Shown here piece by piece: positions 16,586 to 24,718 of a stretch of DNA of 64,000 nt. The position numbers and the translations under genes were made by a program. Numbering within the stretch: position 1 is the stretch's first letter; the number at the start of each line of letters is the position of its first letter. Below the pieces are notes generated by a model that made no database searches, had not been told where the DNA came from, and was given only the letters and a program-made list of their open reading frames with translations. Source of the stretch: Clostridium merdae (lineage in GTDB: Bacteria; Bacillota; Clostridia; Oscillospirales; Acutalibacteraceae); contig NZ_FXLN01000002.1 of the NCBI RefSeq assembly GCF_900176635.1, positions 124,001 through 188,000 of the forward strand, read 5' to 3'.

Positions 16586-17758
16586 ATGTCTTTTGATACA
16601 ATATACGACCGGAAGAATACCGGGTCTTTAAAATATGATTGCGCCGCCCGCTATGGCAAACCGGAAGGGCTTGTTCCGCTATGGGTAGCCGATATGGATT
16701 TCCCTGCGCCGCAATGTGTGAACAAAGCGCTCGCCGAGCGCTGTGAACATGGAATTTATGGCTATACTGAGCCGGATGAGCGCTATTTTAACGCGTTGAA
16801 GAACTGGTTTTCCACACGACACGGCTGGACTGTGGAAAACAATTGGCTTTTAAAAACCCCCGGCGTTGTGTTTGCACTTTGTACAGCCATTCGCGCTTAT
16901 ACCGAGCCGGGCGATGCGGTTTTAATTCAGCCACCCGTTTACTACCCTTTCTCCGAGTCCATCCTAGAGAACGACAGGCGGCTGGTGATGAATTCACTGG
17001 TTTACCAGAACGGCGAATACAGCATCGATTTTGCGGATTTTGAGGAGAAAATTAAGCAAGAAAAGGTCAAGCTTTTTCTGCTGTGCAATCCACATAATCC
17101 AGTTGGAAGAGTGTGGTCAGAGCAGGAGCTTGTACAACTCGGTGAAATTTGCTTGCGTCACGGCGTTACGGTAGTATCGGATGAAATACACGCTGATTTT
17201 GCCTTTTCTGGTAATCGGCATTTGGTATTTGCTTCTCTGCGACCGGAGTTTGCAGAGATTACCGTTACCTGCACAGCTCCCACCAAAACCTTTAACTTAG
17301 CGGGACTTCAGATTTCGAACATCTTTGTACAAAACGCAGAGCTTCGCCGTGCTTTTCGTGCCGAAATGAACCGTGCCGGGTACAGCCAAGCCAATGTGAT
17401 GGGGCTGATTGCCTGCCGTGCCGCGTATGAGGGCGGTGCAGAGTGGCTCGATGAGCTCAAAGAATACCTTGTGGGGAATCAGAATTTTGTACGGAAGTTT
17501 TTGGAGGAGCGTCTTCCTGGCATCCGGTTGGTTGAACCGCAGGGTACCTACCTTGTTTGGCTTGATTGCACTGGCTTAGGGCTGGAGGATGATGTGCTCA
17601 ATAAACTCATTCTTGAAAAAGCTGGGCTTTGGCTTGATCATGGTTCCATGTTCGGTGAAGAGGGTGAGGGCTTCCAGCGTATTAATATTGCGTGCCCGCG
17701 GTCGGTACTGCAAAAGGCATTGGAACAGCTTGAGAAAGCAATCAAAGAGAATTCATAA
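16586..17758 (+). CDS. PatB/MalY-type cystathionine beta-lyase (aminotransferase fold)
   Basis: A 390-residue fold-type I PLP enzyme. It has the PatB/MalY signature WVADMDF (33-39), YGYTEPD (58-64), NPHNPVGRVW (168-177), SDEIHADF (198-205) and the PLP lysine K234 in TAPTKTFNLAG. The start ATG at 16586 follows CAGGAGG. Members cleave the C-S bond of cystathionine or cysteine conjugates to give homocysteine, pyruvate and ammonia; MalY also represses maltose genes in E. coli. With the preceding transsulfuration enzyme it would complete a cysteine-to-homocysteine route. It ends in tandem terminators. Confidence 0.93.
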   Translation: MSFDTIYDRKNTGSLKYDCAARYGKPEGLVPLWVADMDFPAPQCVNKALAERCEHGIYGYTEPDERYFNALKNWFSTRHGWTVENNWLLKTPGVVFALCTAIRAYTEPGDAVLIQPPVYYPFSESILENDRRLVMNSLVYQNGEYSIDFADFEEKIKQEKVKLFLLCNPHNPVGRVWSEQELVQLGEICLRHGVTVVSDEIHADFAFSGNRHLVFASLRPEFAEITVTCTAPTKTFNLAGLQISNIFVQNAELRRAFRAEMNRAGYSQANVMGLIACRAAYEGGAEWLDELKEYLVGNQNFVRKFLEERLPGIRLVEPQGTYLVWLDCTGLGLEDDVLNKLILEKAGLWLDHGSMFGEEGEGFQRINIACPRSVLQKALEQLEKAIKENS

Positions 17759-17765
17759 ATAATTG

Positions 17766-17795
17766 AGAGGCCTGCTATATGCAGACCTCTTTTTG
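17766..17795 (+). terminator. Intrinsic terminator after the patB-like gene
   Basis: AGAGGCCTGC pairs with GCAGACCTCT (one central mismatch) around TATAT and is followed by TTTT. The Rrf2 sulfur gene block ends here. Confidence 0.85.
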
Positions 17796-17801
17796 GCTCT
17801 T

Positions 17802-17823
17802 GCCCCCATGCTGGGGGCTTTTT
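17802..17823 (+). terminator. Second, tandem intrinsic terminator
   Basis: GCCCCCA pairs with TGGGGGC around a three-base loop and is followed by five T residues. It backs up the terminator 7 bases upstream and insulates the repeat array that follows. Confidence 0.75.
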
Positions 17824-17860
17824 CTTATAAGTTGAACTCAAGTTATCGCTTTAATGGTAA

Positions 17861-19906
17861 AAGAAGTTTTGTGCTTAGGCACAAGGGAATTCTGCTGGCG
17901 CAGGACTTTGCCCCTCATGCCGGGGCGGGCACAACCTTTCACGAAAGGGTGAAAGGTTGCAAAGGCCTTTCAAGGGGAGAGAATCGATTCTCTCCCCTTG
18001 AATCCCCTCTCAACGACCAAAGGCTCTGCCTTTGGAATCCGAGTGAGCTCCCGCTCTGCATCTCATTTCCGCACAGGAACAAGCCTGTGCGTTGCAGATT
18101 GCAAATTACGTTTTGATTTACCGCTTATAAATGAAGAAAGAAATTAGCTTCCGAGCATGTTTCTGCGAGGGGACGAGAGCGCTCTAAAAATGACCGCCGA
18201 CGGACAGAATCACTTTGCATATTGTTTTATCATGGCTAGGAGAGTGGGCATTTTTAATGGAGCGCCTTTACAGTAGCTTTTGTTTTGCGGTTTGGGGTCG
18301 TTTCCCAAACGGATTCCAAAGGCAGAGCCTTTGGTGAGTCTTTCCGCCTTTTCTCCTCATCGAGAAAAGGTGAGCCTGCCCCGGCTTGAGGGGCGAATGA
18401 AAAGAAAGAAGAAATTATTTGCGGCACTAGCCGCTCTAAAATCTGTTAGACTCTTTCACATTTAGTTTAGAGAAAATTTTGTTTGGCTAGTAAAAGAAGT
18501 GTTGCGCTTGGGCGCAAGGGTTTCTGCTGGCGCAGGGCTTGCCTCTCATGCTATGTGCTTTCTCTTGCTTTAATAAAGATATTGTTATATAAGAAGTTTT
18601 GCGCTCTGGCGCAAGGCTTCTGCTGGCGCAGGGCTTTGCCCCTCATGCCGGGCCGGGCACAACCTTTCACGAAAGGGTGAAAGGTTGCAAAGGCCTTTCA
18701 AGGGGAGAGTATCGATTCTCTCCCCTTGAATCCCCTCTCAACGACCAAAGGCTCTGCCGTTGGAATCCGAGTGAGCTCCCGCTCTGCATCTTGCTTCCGC
18801 ACAGGAACAAGCCTGTGCGTTGCAGATTGCAAATTACGTTTTGATTTACCGCTTATAAATGAAGAAAGAAATTAGCTTCCGAGCATGTTTCTGCGAGGGG
18901 ACGAGAGCGCTCTAAAAATGACCGCCGACGGACAGAATCACTTTGCATATTGTTTTATCATGGCTAGGAGAGTGGGCATTTTTAATGGAGCGCCTTTACA
19001 GTAGCCTTTGTTTTGTGGTTTGGGGTCGTTTCCCAAACGGATTCCAAAGGCAGAGCCTTTGGTGAGTCTTTCCGCCTTTTCTCCTCATCGAGAAAAGGCG
19101 AGCCTAGCCCCGGCTTGAGGGGCGAATGAAAAGAAAGAAGAAATTATTTGCGGCACTAGCCGCTCTAAAATCTGTTAGACTCTTTCACATTTAGTTTAGA
19201 GAAAATTTTGTTTGGCTAGTAAAAGAAGTGTTGCGCTTGGGCGCAAAGGTTTCTGCTGGCGCAGGGCTTGCCTCTCATGCTATGTGCTTTCTCTTGCTTT
19301 AATAAAGATATTGTTATATAAGAAGTTTTGCGCTCTGACGCAAGGCTTCTGCTGGCGCAGGGCTTTGCCCCTCATGCCGGGGCGGGCACCTACTTTCACG
19401 AAAGGGTGAAAGTAGGCAAAGGCCTTCCAAAGGGAGAGTATCGATTCTCTCCCTTTGGATTCCCTCTCAACGACCAAAGGCTCTGCCTTTGGAATCCGAC
19501 TGAGCTCCCGCTCTGCATCTGTTTTCCGCACAGGAACAAGCCTGTGCGCTGCAGATTGTGCGTAAGGTTCAGCCTTGCTGCTCTAAATAAAAGAAGTATC
19601 AGCTACCGAGCCTGTTTCAGCGAGGGGACGAGAGCGCTCTAAAAATGACCGCCGACGGATGAAATCTGAATGTTGTTTTTTTAGAAAGCTAGGAGAGTGG
19701 GCATTTTTAATGGAGCGCCTTTACAGTAGCTTTTGTTTTCTAGTTTGGGGTCGTTTCCCAAACGGAATCCAAAGGCAGAGCCTTTGGTGAGTCTTTCCGC
19801 CTTTTCTCCTCATCGAGAAAAGGCGAGCCTGCCCCGGCTTGAGGGGCGAATGAAAAGAAAGAAGAAATTATTTGTGGCACTAGCCGCTTTAAAATCTCCT
19901 ATTTTA
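17861..19906. repeat. 730-bp tandem repeat array rich in hairpins (about 2.8 copies)
   Basis: Copies start at 17861, 18591 and 19320 (steps of 730 and 729 bp); the third lacks the last ~140 bp. Each copy contains many perfect stem-loops, for example CAACCTTTCAC/GTGAAAGGTTG, CAAGGGGAGAG/CTCTCCCCTTG, CCAAAGGC/GCCTTTGG, GCACAGG/CCTGTGC and CGCCTTTTCTC/GAGAAAAGGCG. The right half of each unit is a diverged inverted copy of the left half: CGGATTCCAAAGG recurs as the complement about 300 bp away, as does the GCCCCGGC..GAGGGGC block. Some differences between copies are paired on both arms of a stem. Several short frames recur in the copies, but they read through palindromes, lack ribosome-binding sites and are not credible genes. 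The function is unknown; an interspersed mobile or RNA-like repeat family is likely. Confidence 0.92.
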
Positions 19907-19984
19907 AATAAGTTATTATATTAAAGTTTTGCGCTACGGTCACGTTGCACCGTTCTGCGAGGGGATGTGTGCGTTTAAAAAGAG

Positions 19985-20177
19985 CAAAAAAGAACGCCGT
20001 TCCAGTAAAGGAACGGCGTGAGCCGCACGGGCGATGGTGCGGCGTTGCTTGCTTACAGACATTAGCGCGGCGAAGCTGGGTTCTATCCTCCATATGCTCA
20101 AGAGAACTCTTTCGCAATTTTGCTTTTCTCCAGGGGAATGGAAATCTGCTGATTCAAAAACTGCGATAGAACTTAAT
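19985..20177 (-). ncRNA. Candidate minus-strand structured RNA ending in an intrinsic terminator
   Basis: On the minus strand, ACGCCGTTCC pairs with GGAACGGCGT (19994-20019) and is followed by TTCTTTTTT, a good terminator. Immediately before it GCCGCAC pairs with GTGCGGC. Further upstream GTTCTATC (near 20165-20175) pairs with GATAGAAC (near 20075-20085), enclosing inner hairpins such as GAGAA/TTCTC. No protein frame explains the transcript. It matches no RNA family I can name, and the promoter and 5' end are not determined. Confidence 0.35.
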
Positions 20178-20265
20178 AATTATCCCACTATCTAATCTAG
20201 GTGATTTCGTTTCACCAAATGAACAACCCATTCCCAGCCTCGCGTTGCCTTTGTCTGCAAGGCAA

Positions 20266-20320
20266 TAAAAAAGCGCTTGTCACGGAAACCCTCATCGAAA
20301 AGGGTACTCCACAACAAGCG
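20266..20320 (-). terminator. Minus-strand intrinsic terminator of an unidentified transcript
   Basis: Read on the minus strand, CGCTTGTTGTGGA pairs with TCCGTGACAAGCG, with three G-U pairs that would be A-C mismatches on the other strand. An inner ACCCT/AGGGT hairpin is enclosed, and six T residues follow. The strand is therefore clear. The RNA that ends here would come from about 20320-20420 and has no coding frame; a short AAGGTGGGACTG upstream recalls a T-box core, but no stem I or downstream gene is present. Confidence 0.55.
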
Positions 20321-20398
20321 ATACATTGCATATCGGTTTCAGTCCCACCTTGCCAAGCTTCGCAATCATAATTCCAAAGGCCCCATTTCTGTCCCCTC

Positions 20399-20427
20399 TA
20401 TACAAAAGGGAAATAATGGGTTATAAT
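20399..20427 (+). promoter_or_regulatory. Promoter of the candidate small RNA
   Basis: TATACA (20399-20404), a 17-base spacer and a consensus TATAAT (20422-20427) place transcription start at about 20433, precisely at the first base of the RNA's closing stem. Confidence 0.6.
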
Positions 20428-20432
20428 TGTGT

Positions 20433-20523
20433 GGCAAAGCGCAGTGAAAACTGTTGTTATGGAGGTGTTGGCTCCGTAGCAGGGGGTGGGTGTTCCTAGG
20501 CACTCATTCCTGCTTTGCTTTTT
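20433..20523 (+). ncRNA. Candidate small RNA, about 90 nt, multi-branched, with its own promoter and terminator
   Basis: GCAAAGC at the 5' end (20434-20440) pairs with GCTTTGC at the 3' end (20512-20518). Enclosed are CAGT-gaaa-ACTG, TATGGAG-gtgttgg-CTCCGTA and a long AGCAGG..CCTGCT hairpin with several G-U pairs that only form on this strand. TTTTT follows. The promoter lies 6 bases upstream. The shape is cloverleaf-like, but it is not a tRNA (no CCA or TpsiC sequence), SRP RNA (no GGTCAGG), tmRNA or RNase P RNA. It lies about 350 bp upstream of the heat-shock operon on the same strand. Confidence 0.5.
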
Positions 20524-20624
20524 AAATTACCTTACAATGTAAATATTAACATTATTTACCATTAATTGCAAGATATATTTGTATTATGGGAAAAAATATC
20601 ACATAAAGCATATTTTTATCAAAA

Positions 20625-20657
20625 AACGCCGGGTTTAGCCCTTGGCGTTCTTTTTTT
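20625..20657 (+). terminator. Intrinsic terminator upstream of the heat-shock operon
   Basis: AACGCC pairs with GGCGTT, with an inner GGG-ttta-GCCC hairpin and a run of seven T residues after it. It insulates hrcA from the small-RNA region. Confidence 0.8.
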
Positions 20658-20797
20658 GTACGTATAGAAAAAGCCGAATAGAAAAAGCGGAACATTGAAA
20701 AGAAATCAAGAATGGTATGAAATTTGCATTTTCGCACCAAATTGGGAATGTTGCCGCTTTTGCGGTACACATTAATAATTAATTTACATTTGAAATC

Positions 20798-20826
20798 TTG
20801 ACAATAACGGCGGGGAATGATAAATT
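20798..20826 (+). promoter_or_regulatory. Promoter of the hrcA-grpE-dnaK-dnaJ operon
   Basis: TTGACA (20798-20803), 17 bases, then TAAATT (20821-20826). The start site would lie in or just before the CIRCE operator, the usual arrangement for HrcA repression. Confidence 0.75.
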
Positions 20827-20838
20827 ATTAAATAGGAG

Positions 20839-20865
20839 TTAGCACTCGAACTCATAGAGTGCTAA
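20839..20865 (+). promoter_or_regulatory. CIRCE operator (HrcA binding site)
   Basis: TTAGCACTC, nine bases (GAACTCATA), then GAGTGCTAA: a perfect CIRCE inverted repeat, 24 bases before the hrcA start. HrcA bound here represses the operon until heat or misfolded protein titrates GroE away from HrcA. Confidence 0.98.
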
Positions 20866-20888
20866 AACTGAAAAAAGAGGTGAGAGGA

Positions 20889-21914
20889 ATGGAGCTTAGC
20901 GACAGAAAACTTAAGGTGCTGGCAGCGATTGTAGATGCTTATGTAAGAACCGGCGAGCCGGTAGGCTCAAAAACGCTGGCGGCCGACTTAGGCGTTTCCT
21001 CTGCCACCATTCGAAATGAAATGGCTGACTTAGCAGAAATTGGTTTGCTGGAACAGCCGCATACCTCCGCAGGGCGAATTCCCTCGCAAAAGGGCTACCG
21101 TATTTATATTGACCGGGTGATGAACCGAAAACCCGTTACACAGGAAGAACAGCGCTTTTTAGATGGCATGCTGTTCTCCAGTGCATACGACCAGCAAAAG
21201 CTGCTGGAGGGTGTTTCGCAAATGCTGGCGGGGCTTACCCGTTTTGCGGCGGTTTCAACCGCTCCCTCGGGCAAACGGGCAGATATTCGCGCATTGCAGT
21301 TTGTACAAACGAGCCGCAGAACCGCTATGCTGATTCTGCTTACCTCGGCAGGCACGATGAAGCACCAAATCTTCCGCTGTGAGTTCGACTTATCCCCTGA
21401 AATTTTAAGGGTGTTTTTCCGAGTGCTCAACGAGCGGCTGGCTGGTGTTCCTGTGGCGGCAGTCACCCCCGCATATATTCAAACGCTCGCCGCTTCTCTT
21501 GGCGATTTAACGGTGATGATGTCCTCCGCGCTGATGGCGCTCATGGAGGCCGCACAAGAATCCGTTGAACCAGAGGTTCGCCTCAACGGGCAAATGAATT
21601 TGCTGTTTTACCCCGAGTTTGAGCGTGGAAACGCCCGCCGGGTGATGGATTTTTTAGAACGCCCTCAGGATTTGGCAGAGCTGCTTTTGCAACCGCAAAA
21701 GGAAGTTCGCGTGATGATTGGGGATGAAACAAAACACCCCGAGCTGCGCGATTCGAGCATCATCGTGGCGCAATATGCCATTGATGGCCAGCGAGCCGGC
21801 GCAATTGGCGTAATTGGCCCAACCCGAATGGATTATGCAGGGCTAATTGGCAAGCTAGATTATTTGTCTCAAACCGTGGGGCGGCTCCTGACAGAGCTTC
21901 GTCAGGAAGAATAG
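20889..21914 (+). CDS. hrcA: Heat-inducible transcription repressor HrcA
   Basis: A 341-residue HrcA with an N-terminal winged helix (SDRKLKVLAAIVDAYVRTGE, then VSSATIRNEMADLAEIGLLEQPHTSAGRIPS in pieces up to about residue 65), a central GAF-like domain and the C-terminal dimerisation segment. The ATG at 20889 follows GAGGTGAGAGG and is preferred to the frame opening at 20859, which would start inside the CIRCE site. It is the first gene of its own regulated operon. Gap to grpE is 67 bases. Confidence 0.97.
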   Translation: MELSDRKLKVLAAIVDAYVRTGEPVGSKTLAADLGVSSATIRNEMADLAEIGLLEQPHTSAGRIPSQKGYRIYIDRVMNRKPVTQEEQRFLDGMLFSSAYDQQKLLEGVSQMLAGLTRFAAVSTAPSGKRADIRALQFVQTSRRTAMLILLTSAGTMKHQIFRCEFDLSPEILRVFFRVLNERLAGVPVAAVTPAYIQTLAASLGDLTVMMSSALMALMEAAQESVEPEVRLNGQMNLLFYPEFERGNARRVMDFLERPQDLAELLLQPQKEVRVMIGDETKHPELRDSSIIVAQYAIDGQRAGAIGVIGPTRMDYAGLIGKLDYLSQTVGRLLTELRQEE

Positions 21915-21981
21915 GGAACAATGTAATGAAAATATAGAATGACAGGCTGCCGCGTGACGGCAGCAGAAAGGGGCAATCTCC

Positions 21982-22539
21982 TTGAGTAAAAAGGATGCAG
22001 CGAATCAGGCTGAATTGGAGAATGAAGTAAACACAGCGGAGCAGCCGCAGACAGAAACACCGGGAGGCAGTTCCAACGCTGAAATCAACCAGCTTCAGGA
22101 GCAGCTAGAGCAAACTGCCGCAGAGCTAGCAAAGCAGAAAGAACTGCTGCTGCGCACTGCCGCAGAATACGATAACTACCGCAAGCGTACAGACCGTGAG
22201 AAAACCATGGTTTATACCGACGCTACGGCAGATGCAATTGAAAAGGTTCTTCCCGTTTGTGATAATTTGGAGCGTGCACTTGCACAGCAGGGCGGCTCTG
22301 TGGAAGACCTACGCAAGGGCGTTGAAATGGTATTTAACCAGTTAACCGCCGCACTTGAAAAAATGGGTGTTACCGCAATTGGGGAGCCGGGCGAACCGTT
22401 CGACCCCGAAGTACACAACGCCGTATCTCATATTGAAGATGATTCACTTGGCGAAAATGTAATTGCCGTGGTTCTGCAAAAGGGCTACAAAATCGGCGAC
22501 AAAATCATTCGCCACGCAATGGTTCAAGTGGCCAACTAA
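21982..22539 (+). CDS. grpE: Nucleotide exchange factor GrpE
   Basis: A 185-residue GrpE. The acidic, Gln-rich N-terminus and long coiled coil (EINQLQEQLEQTAAELAKQK onward) lead to YDNYRKRTDREK and a beta domain with GEPFDPEVHNAV, both family hallmarks. It starts with TTG at 21982, about nine bases after AAAGGGG. It releases ADP from DnaK. Lower translation from TTG could help keep GrpE below DnaK levels, which is my inference. Confidence 0.97.
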   Translation: MSKKDAANQAELENEVNTAEQPQTETPGGSSNAEINQLQEQLEQTAAELAKQKELLLRTAAEYDNYRKRTDREKTMVYTDATADAIEKVLPVCDNLERALAQQGGSVEDLRKGVEMVFNQLTAALEKMGVTAIGEPGEPFDPEVHNAVSHIEDDSLGENVIAVVLQKGYKIGDKIIRHAMVQVAN

Positions 22540-22646
22540 ATTGGCCTGAATTTAAGAATCCGCCTTTTGTGAAACGGCGGTTGCCGATTTGTCGGCTAGA
22601 TAAATATAAATAAATAATTTAACCTAAATTTTTGGAGGTAAATCGT

Positions 22647-24500
22647 ATGGCAAAAACAATTGGTATCGACTTAGGTACAACAAACTCCTGCGTAGCAGTT
22701 ATTGAGGGCGGCGAGCCGGTCGTTATTTCGAACGCAGAAGGCGCTCGCACCACTCCCTCTGTTGTTGCATTTTCTAAAACCGGTGAGCGTATGGTTGGTC
22801 AGGTGGCAAAACGCCAGGCAATCACAAACCCCGAGCGCACCATCGCTTCGATTAAAAGAGAAATGGGTACCGGCTTTAAGGTGAATATTGACGATAAGAG
22901 CTTTACTCCTCAAGAGATTTCTGCAATGATTCTGCAAAAGCTGAAGGCAGATGCAGAAGCCTATTTGGGTGAGCCTGTAACCTCCGCGGTTATTACCGTA
23001 CCTGCTTACTTTACGGACGCACAGCGTCAGGCAACAAAGGATGCCGGTAAAATTGCTGGTTTGGATGTAAAGAGAATCATCAATGAGCCGACTGCTGCGG
23101 CATTGTCCTATGGCATCGATAAGGGCGACGACCAGAAGATTATGGTTTACGATTTGGGCGGCGGTACATTCGACGTTTCCATTATTGAAATGGGCGACGG
23201 TGTGCAGGAGGTTCTTGCTACTGCCGGTAACAACCGTTTAGGCGGCGACGACTTCGATAAGCGCGTGATGGACTGGATGGTTGACGCATTTAAGAGAGAA
23301 GCCGGTATTGACCTGAGCGGCGACAAAATGGCGATGCAGCGCCTCAAGGAAGCCGCAGAAAAGGCAAAGATTGAGCTTTCCGGCATGACCACCGCTTCCA
23401 TTAATCTGCCTTTCATTACCGCAGATGCAACTGGCCCCAAGCACTTAGACCTTACTCTTACTCGTGCAAAGTTTAATGAGCTGACTGCTGACTTGGTTGA
23501 GAAGACCATGAGCCCGGTTCGCCAGGCTCTTCAGGATTCCGGCCTCCAGATTTCTGATATCAGCAAGGTGCTGATGGTTGGTGGTTCCTCCCGTATTCCT
23601 GCGGTTCAGGATGCGGTTAAGAACCTGACCGGAAAAGACCCCTTTAAGGGCATTAACCCCGACGAGTGCGTTGCCATCGGCGCTGCCTTGCAGGCAGGTG
23701 TTCTGGGCGGTGAGGTTCAGGGCTTGCTGCTGTTGGATGTTACTCCTCTTTCCCTTGGTGTTGAAACCATGGGTGGCGTCATGACCAAAATCATTGAGCG
23801 CAATACCACTATCCCCACCAAGAAGAGCCAGATTTTCTCCACCGCAGCAGATGGCCAGACTCAGGTTGAGGTTAACGTGTTGCAAGGTGAGCGTGAATTT
23901 GCCCGCGACAATAAGCAGCTTGCTCTGTTTAAGCTCGACGGCATTGCTCCCGCTCCTCGTGGAATCCCCCAGATTGAGGTTACCTTTGATTTGGATGCCA
24001 ACGGCATTGTAAATGTTTCTGCAAAAGACCTTGGCACCGGCAAGGAACAGCATATCACCATTACCTCCAGCACAAACATGAACAAGGACGATATTGATAA
24101 GGCAGTGAAAGAAGCAGAGCAGTTTGCTGCGGAAGATAAAAAGCGCCGTGAAGAGGTTGACGCAAAGAACGAAGCGGAGAACCTTTGCTATTCCGTTGAA
24201 AAGCTGATTAGTGACAGCGGCGATAAGATTGACGAAGCGGACAAAAACGAGCTGAACCAGAAGGTTGCTGAGCTGAAGGGCATGCTTACCACTGCAACAG
24301 TGGAAGAGCTGAAGCTGAAAACAGAAGACGTGCAGAAGAGCCTGTACGCTGTGTCTGAAAAACTTTACAAAGCCAATGCACCGCAGGGCGGTGAAGCAGC
24401 TCCCGACATGGGCGGCCAGCCCCAGCAGGGCCCGGCAGAAGATGGCGGACAGACGGTGTACGATGCGGACTTTAAGGACGTAGACGACAGCCAGAAATAA
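22647..24500 (+). CDS. dnaK: Chaperone DnaK (Hsp70)
   Basis: A 617-residue Hsp70 with GIDLGTTNSC near the N-terminus, YDLGGGTFDVSI, NEPTAAALSYG and VGGSSRIPAVQ in the ATPase domain. The substrate domain opens with LLLLDVTPLSLGVETMGGVMTK in pieces, and the lid and a Gly/Gln-rich tail with an acidic end follow. As in other Gram-positive DnaKs, the ~24-residue insertion of Gram-negative DnaK in the first lobe appears to be absent. The start is ATG at 22647 behind a strong TTGGAGG; the frame opening at 22632 includes that site and is rejected. Confidence 0.98.
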   Translation: MAKTIGIDLGTTNSCVAVIEGGEPVVISNAEGARTTPSVVAFSKTGERMVGQVAKRQAITNPERTIASIKREMGTGFKVNIDDKSFTPQEISAMILQKLKADAEAYLGEPVTSAVITVPAYFTDAQRQATKDAGKIAGLDVKRIINEPTAAALSYGIDKGDDQKIMVYDLGGGTFDVSIIEMGDGVQEVLATAGNNRLGGDDFDKRVMDWMVDAFKREAGIDLSGDKMAMQRLKEAAEKAKIELSGMTTASINLPFITADATGPKHLDLTLTRAKFNELTADLVEKTMSPVRQALQDSGLQISDISKVLMVGGSSRIPAVQDAVKNLTGKDPFKGINPDECVAIGAALQAGVLGGEVQGLLLLDVTPLSLGVETMGGVMTKIIERNTTIPTKKSQIFSTAADGQTQVEVNVLQGEREFARDNKQLALFKLDGIAPAPRGIPQIEVTFDLDANGIVNVSAKDLGTGKEQHITITSSTNMNKDDIDKAVKEAEQFAAEDKKRREEVDAKNEAENLCYSVEKLISDSGDKIDEADKNELNQKVAELKGMLTTATVEELKLKTEDVQKSLYAVSEKLYKANAPQGGEAAPDMGGQPQQGPAEDGGQTVYDADFKDVDDSQK

Positions 24501-24598
24501 TTCCGGTATTTTCAACTTGGTGCATTTTGTGGTATTATATGCCCAGTGCATTTGTTATACAACGAAACGGGTGCCGCGGCACCATAGAAGCAATACAG

Positions 24599-24695
24599 CA
24601 AAGGGTGGCCTCGGCCGCCCTTTGTGAGGTATGCCGTGGTAATTGCCCGGCGCAGAAAATCGAGGGCAAGCGGGGTGTGTGATGCTCCGCTTGCC
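24599..24695 (+). promoter_or_regulatory. Two stable stem-loops between dnaK and dnaJ
   Basis: CAAAGGGTGGCC pairs with GGCCGCCCTTTG (24599-24624), and GGCAAGCGG pairs with CCGCTTGCC (24665-24695). Neither is followed by a T run, so they are not simple terminators. They are placed to act as mRNA processing or stability elements, or partial attenuators, setting dnaJ below dnaK. That role is inferred from position. Confidence 0.6.
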
Positions 24696-24718
24696 GCACC
24701 ATGTGGGAGTGACTTGGC

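Noticed and set aside
17763..19642. Short frames of 60-117 residues repeated in the 730-bp array
   Set aside because: They read through hairpin arms, differ between copies by changes that preserve DNA pairing rather than protein, and lack ribosome-binding sites.
19945..20169. A 74-residue plus-strand frame and an overlapping 72-residue minus-strand frame
   Set aside because: Both lie over a strong hairpin terminator and other stems, have no ribosome-binding site, and show no protein-like features.
20320..20420. A T-box riboswitch on the minus strand, because of AAGGTGGGACTG before a terminator
   Set aside because: No stem I or specifier loop could be found, and no gene lies downstream; the core differs from consensus at two positions.
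20433..20523. A tRNA, 4.5S SRP RNA or tmRNA
   Set aside because: The fold is cloverleaf-like, but there is no tRNA consensus sequence or CCA end, no GGTCAGG/GGAAGCAGCC, and no tmRNA end sequence.
23445..24551. A 368-residue frame antisense to dnaK
   Set aside because: It is a by-product of dnaK codon usage, has no recognisable domain and opposes a highly conserved gene.
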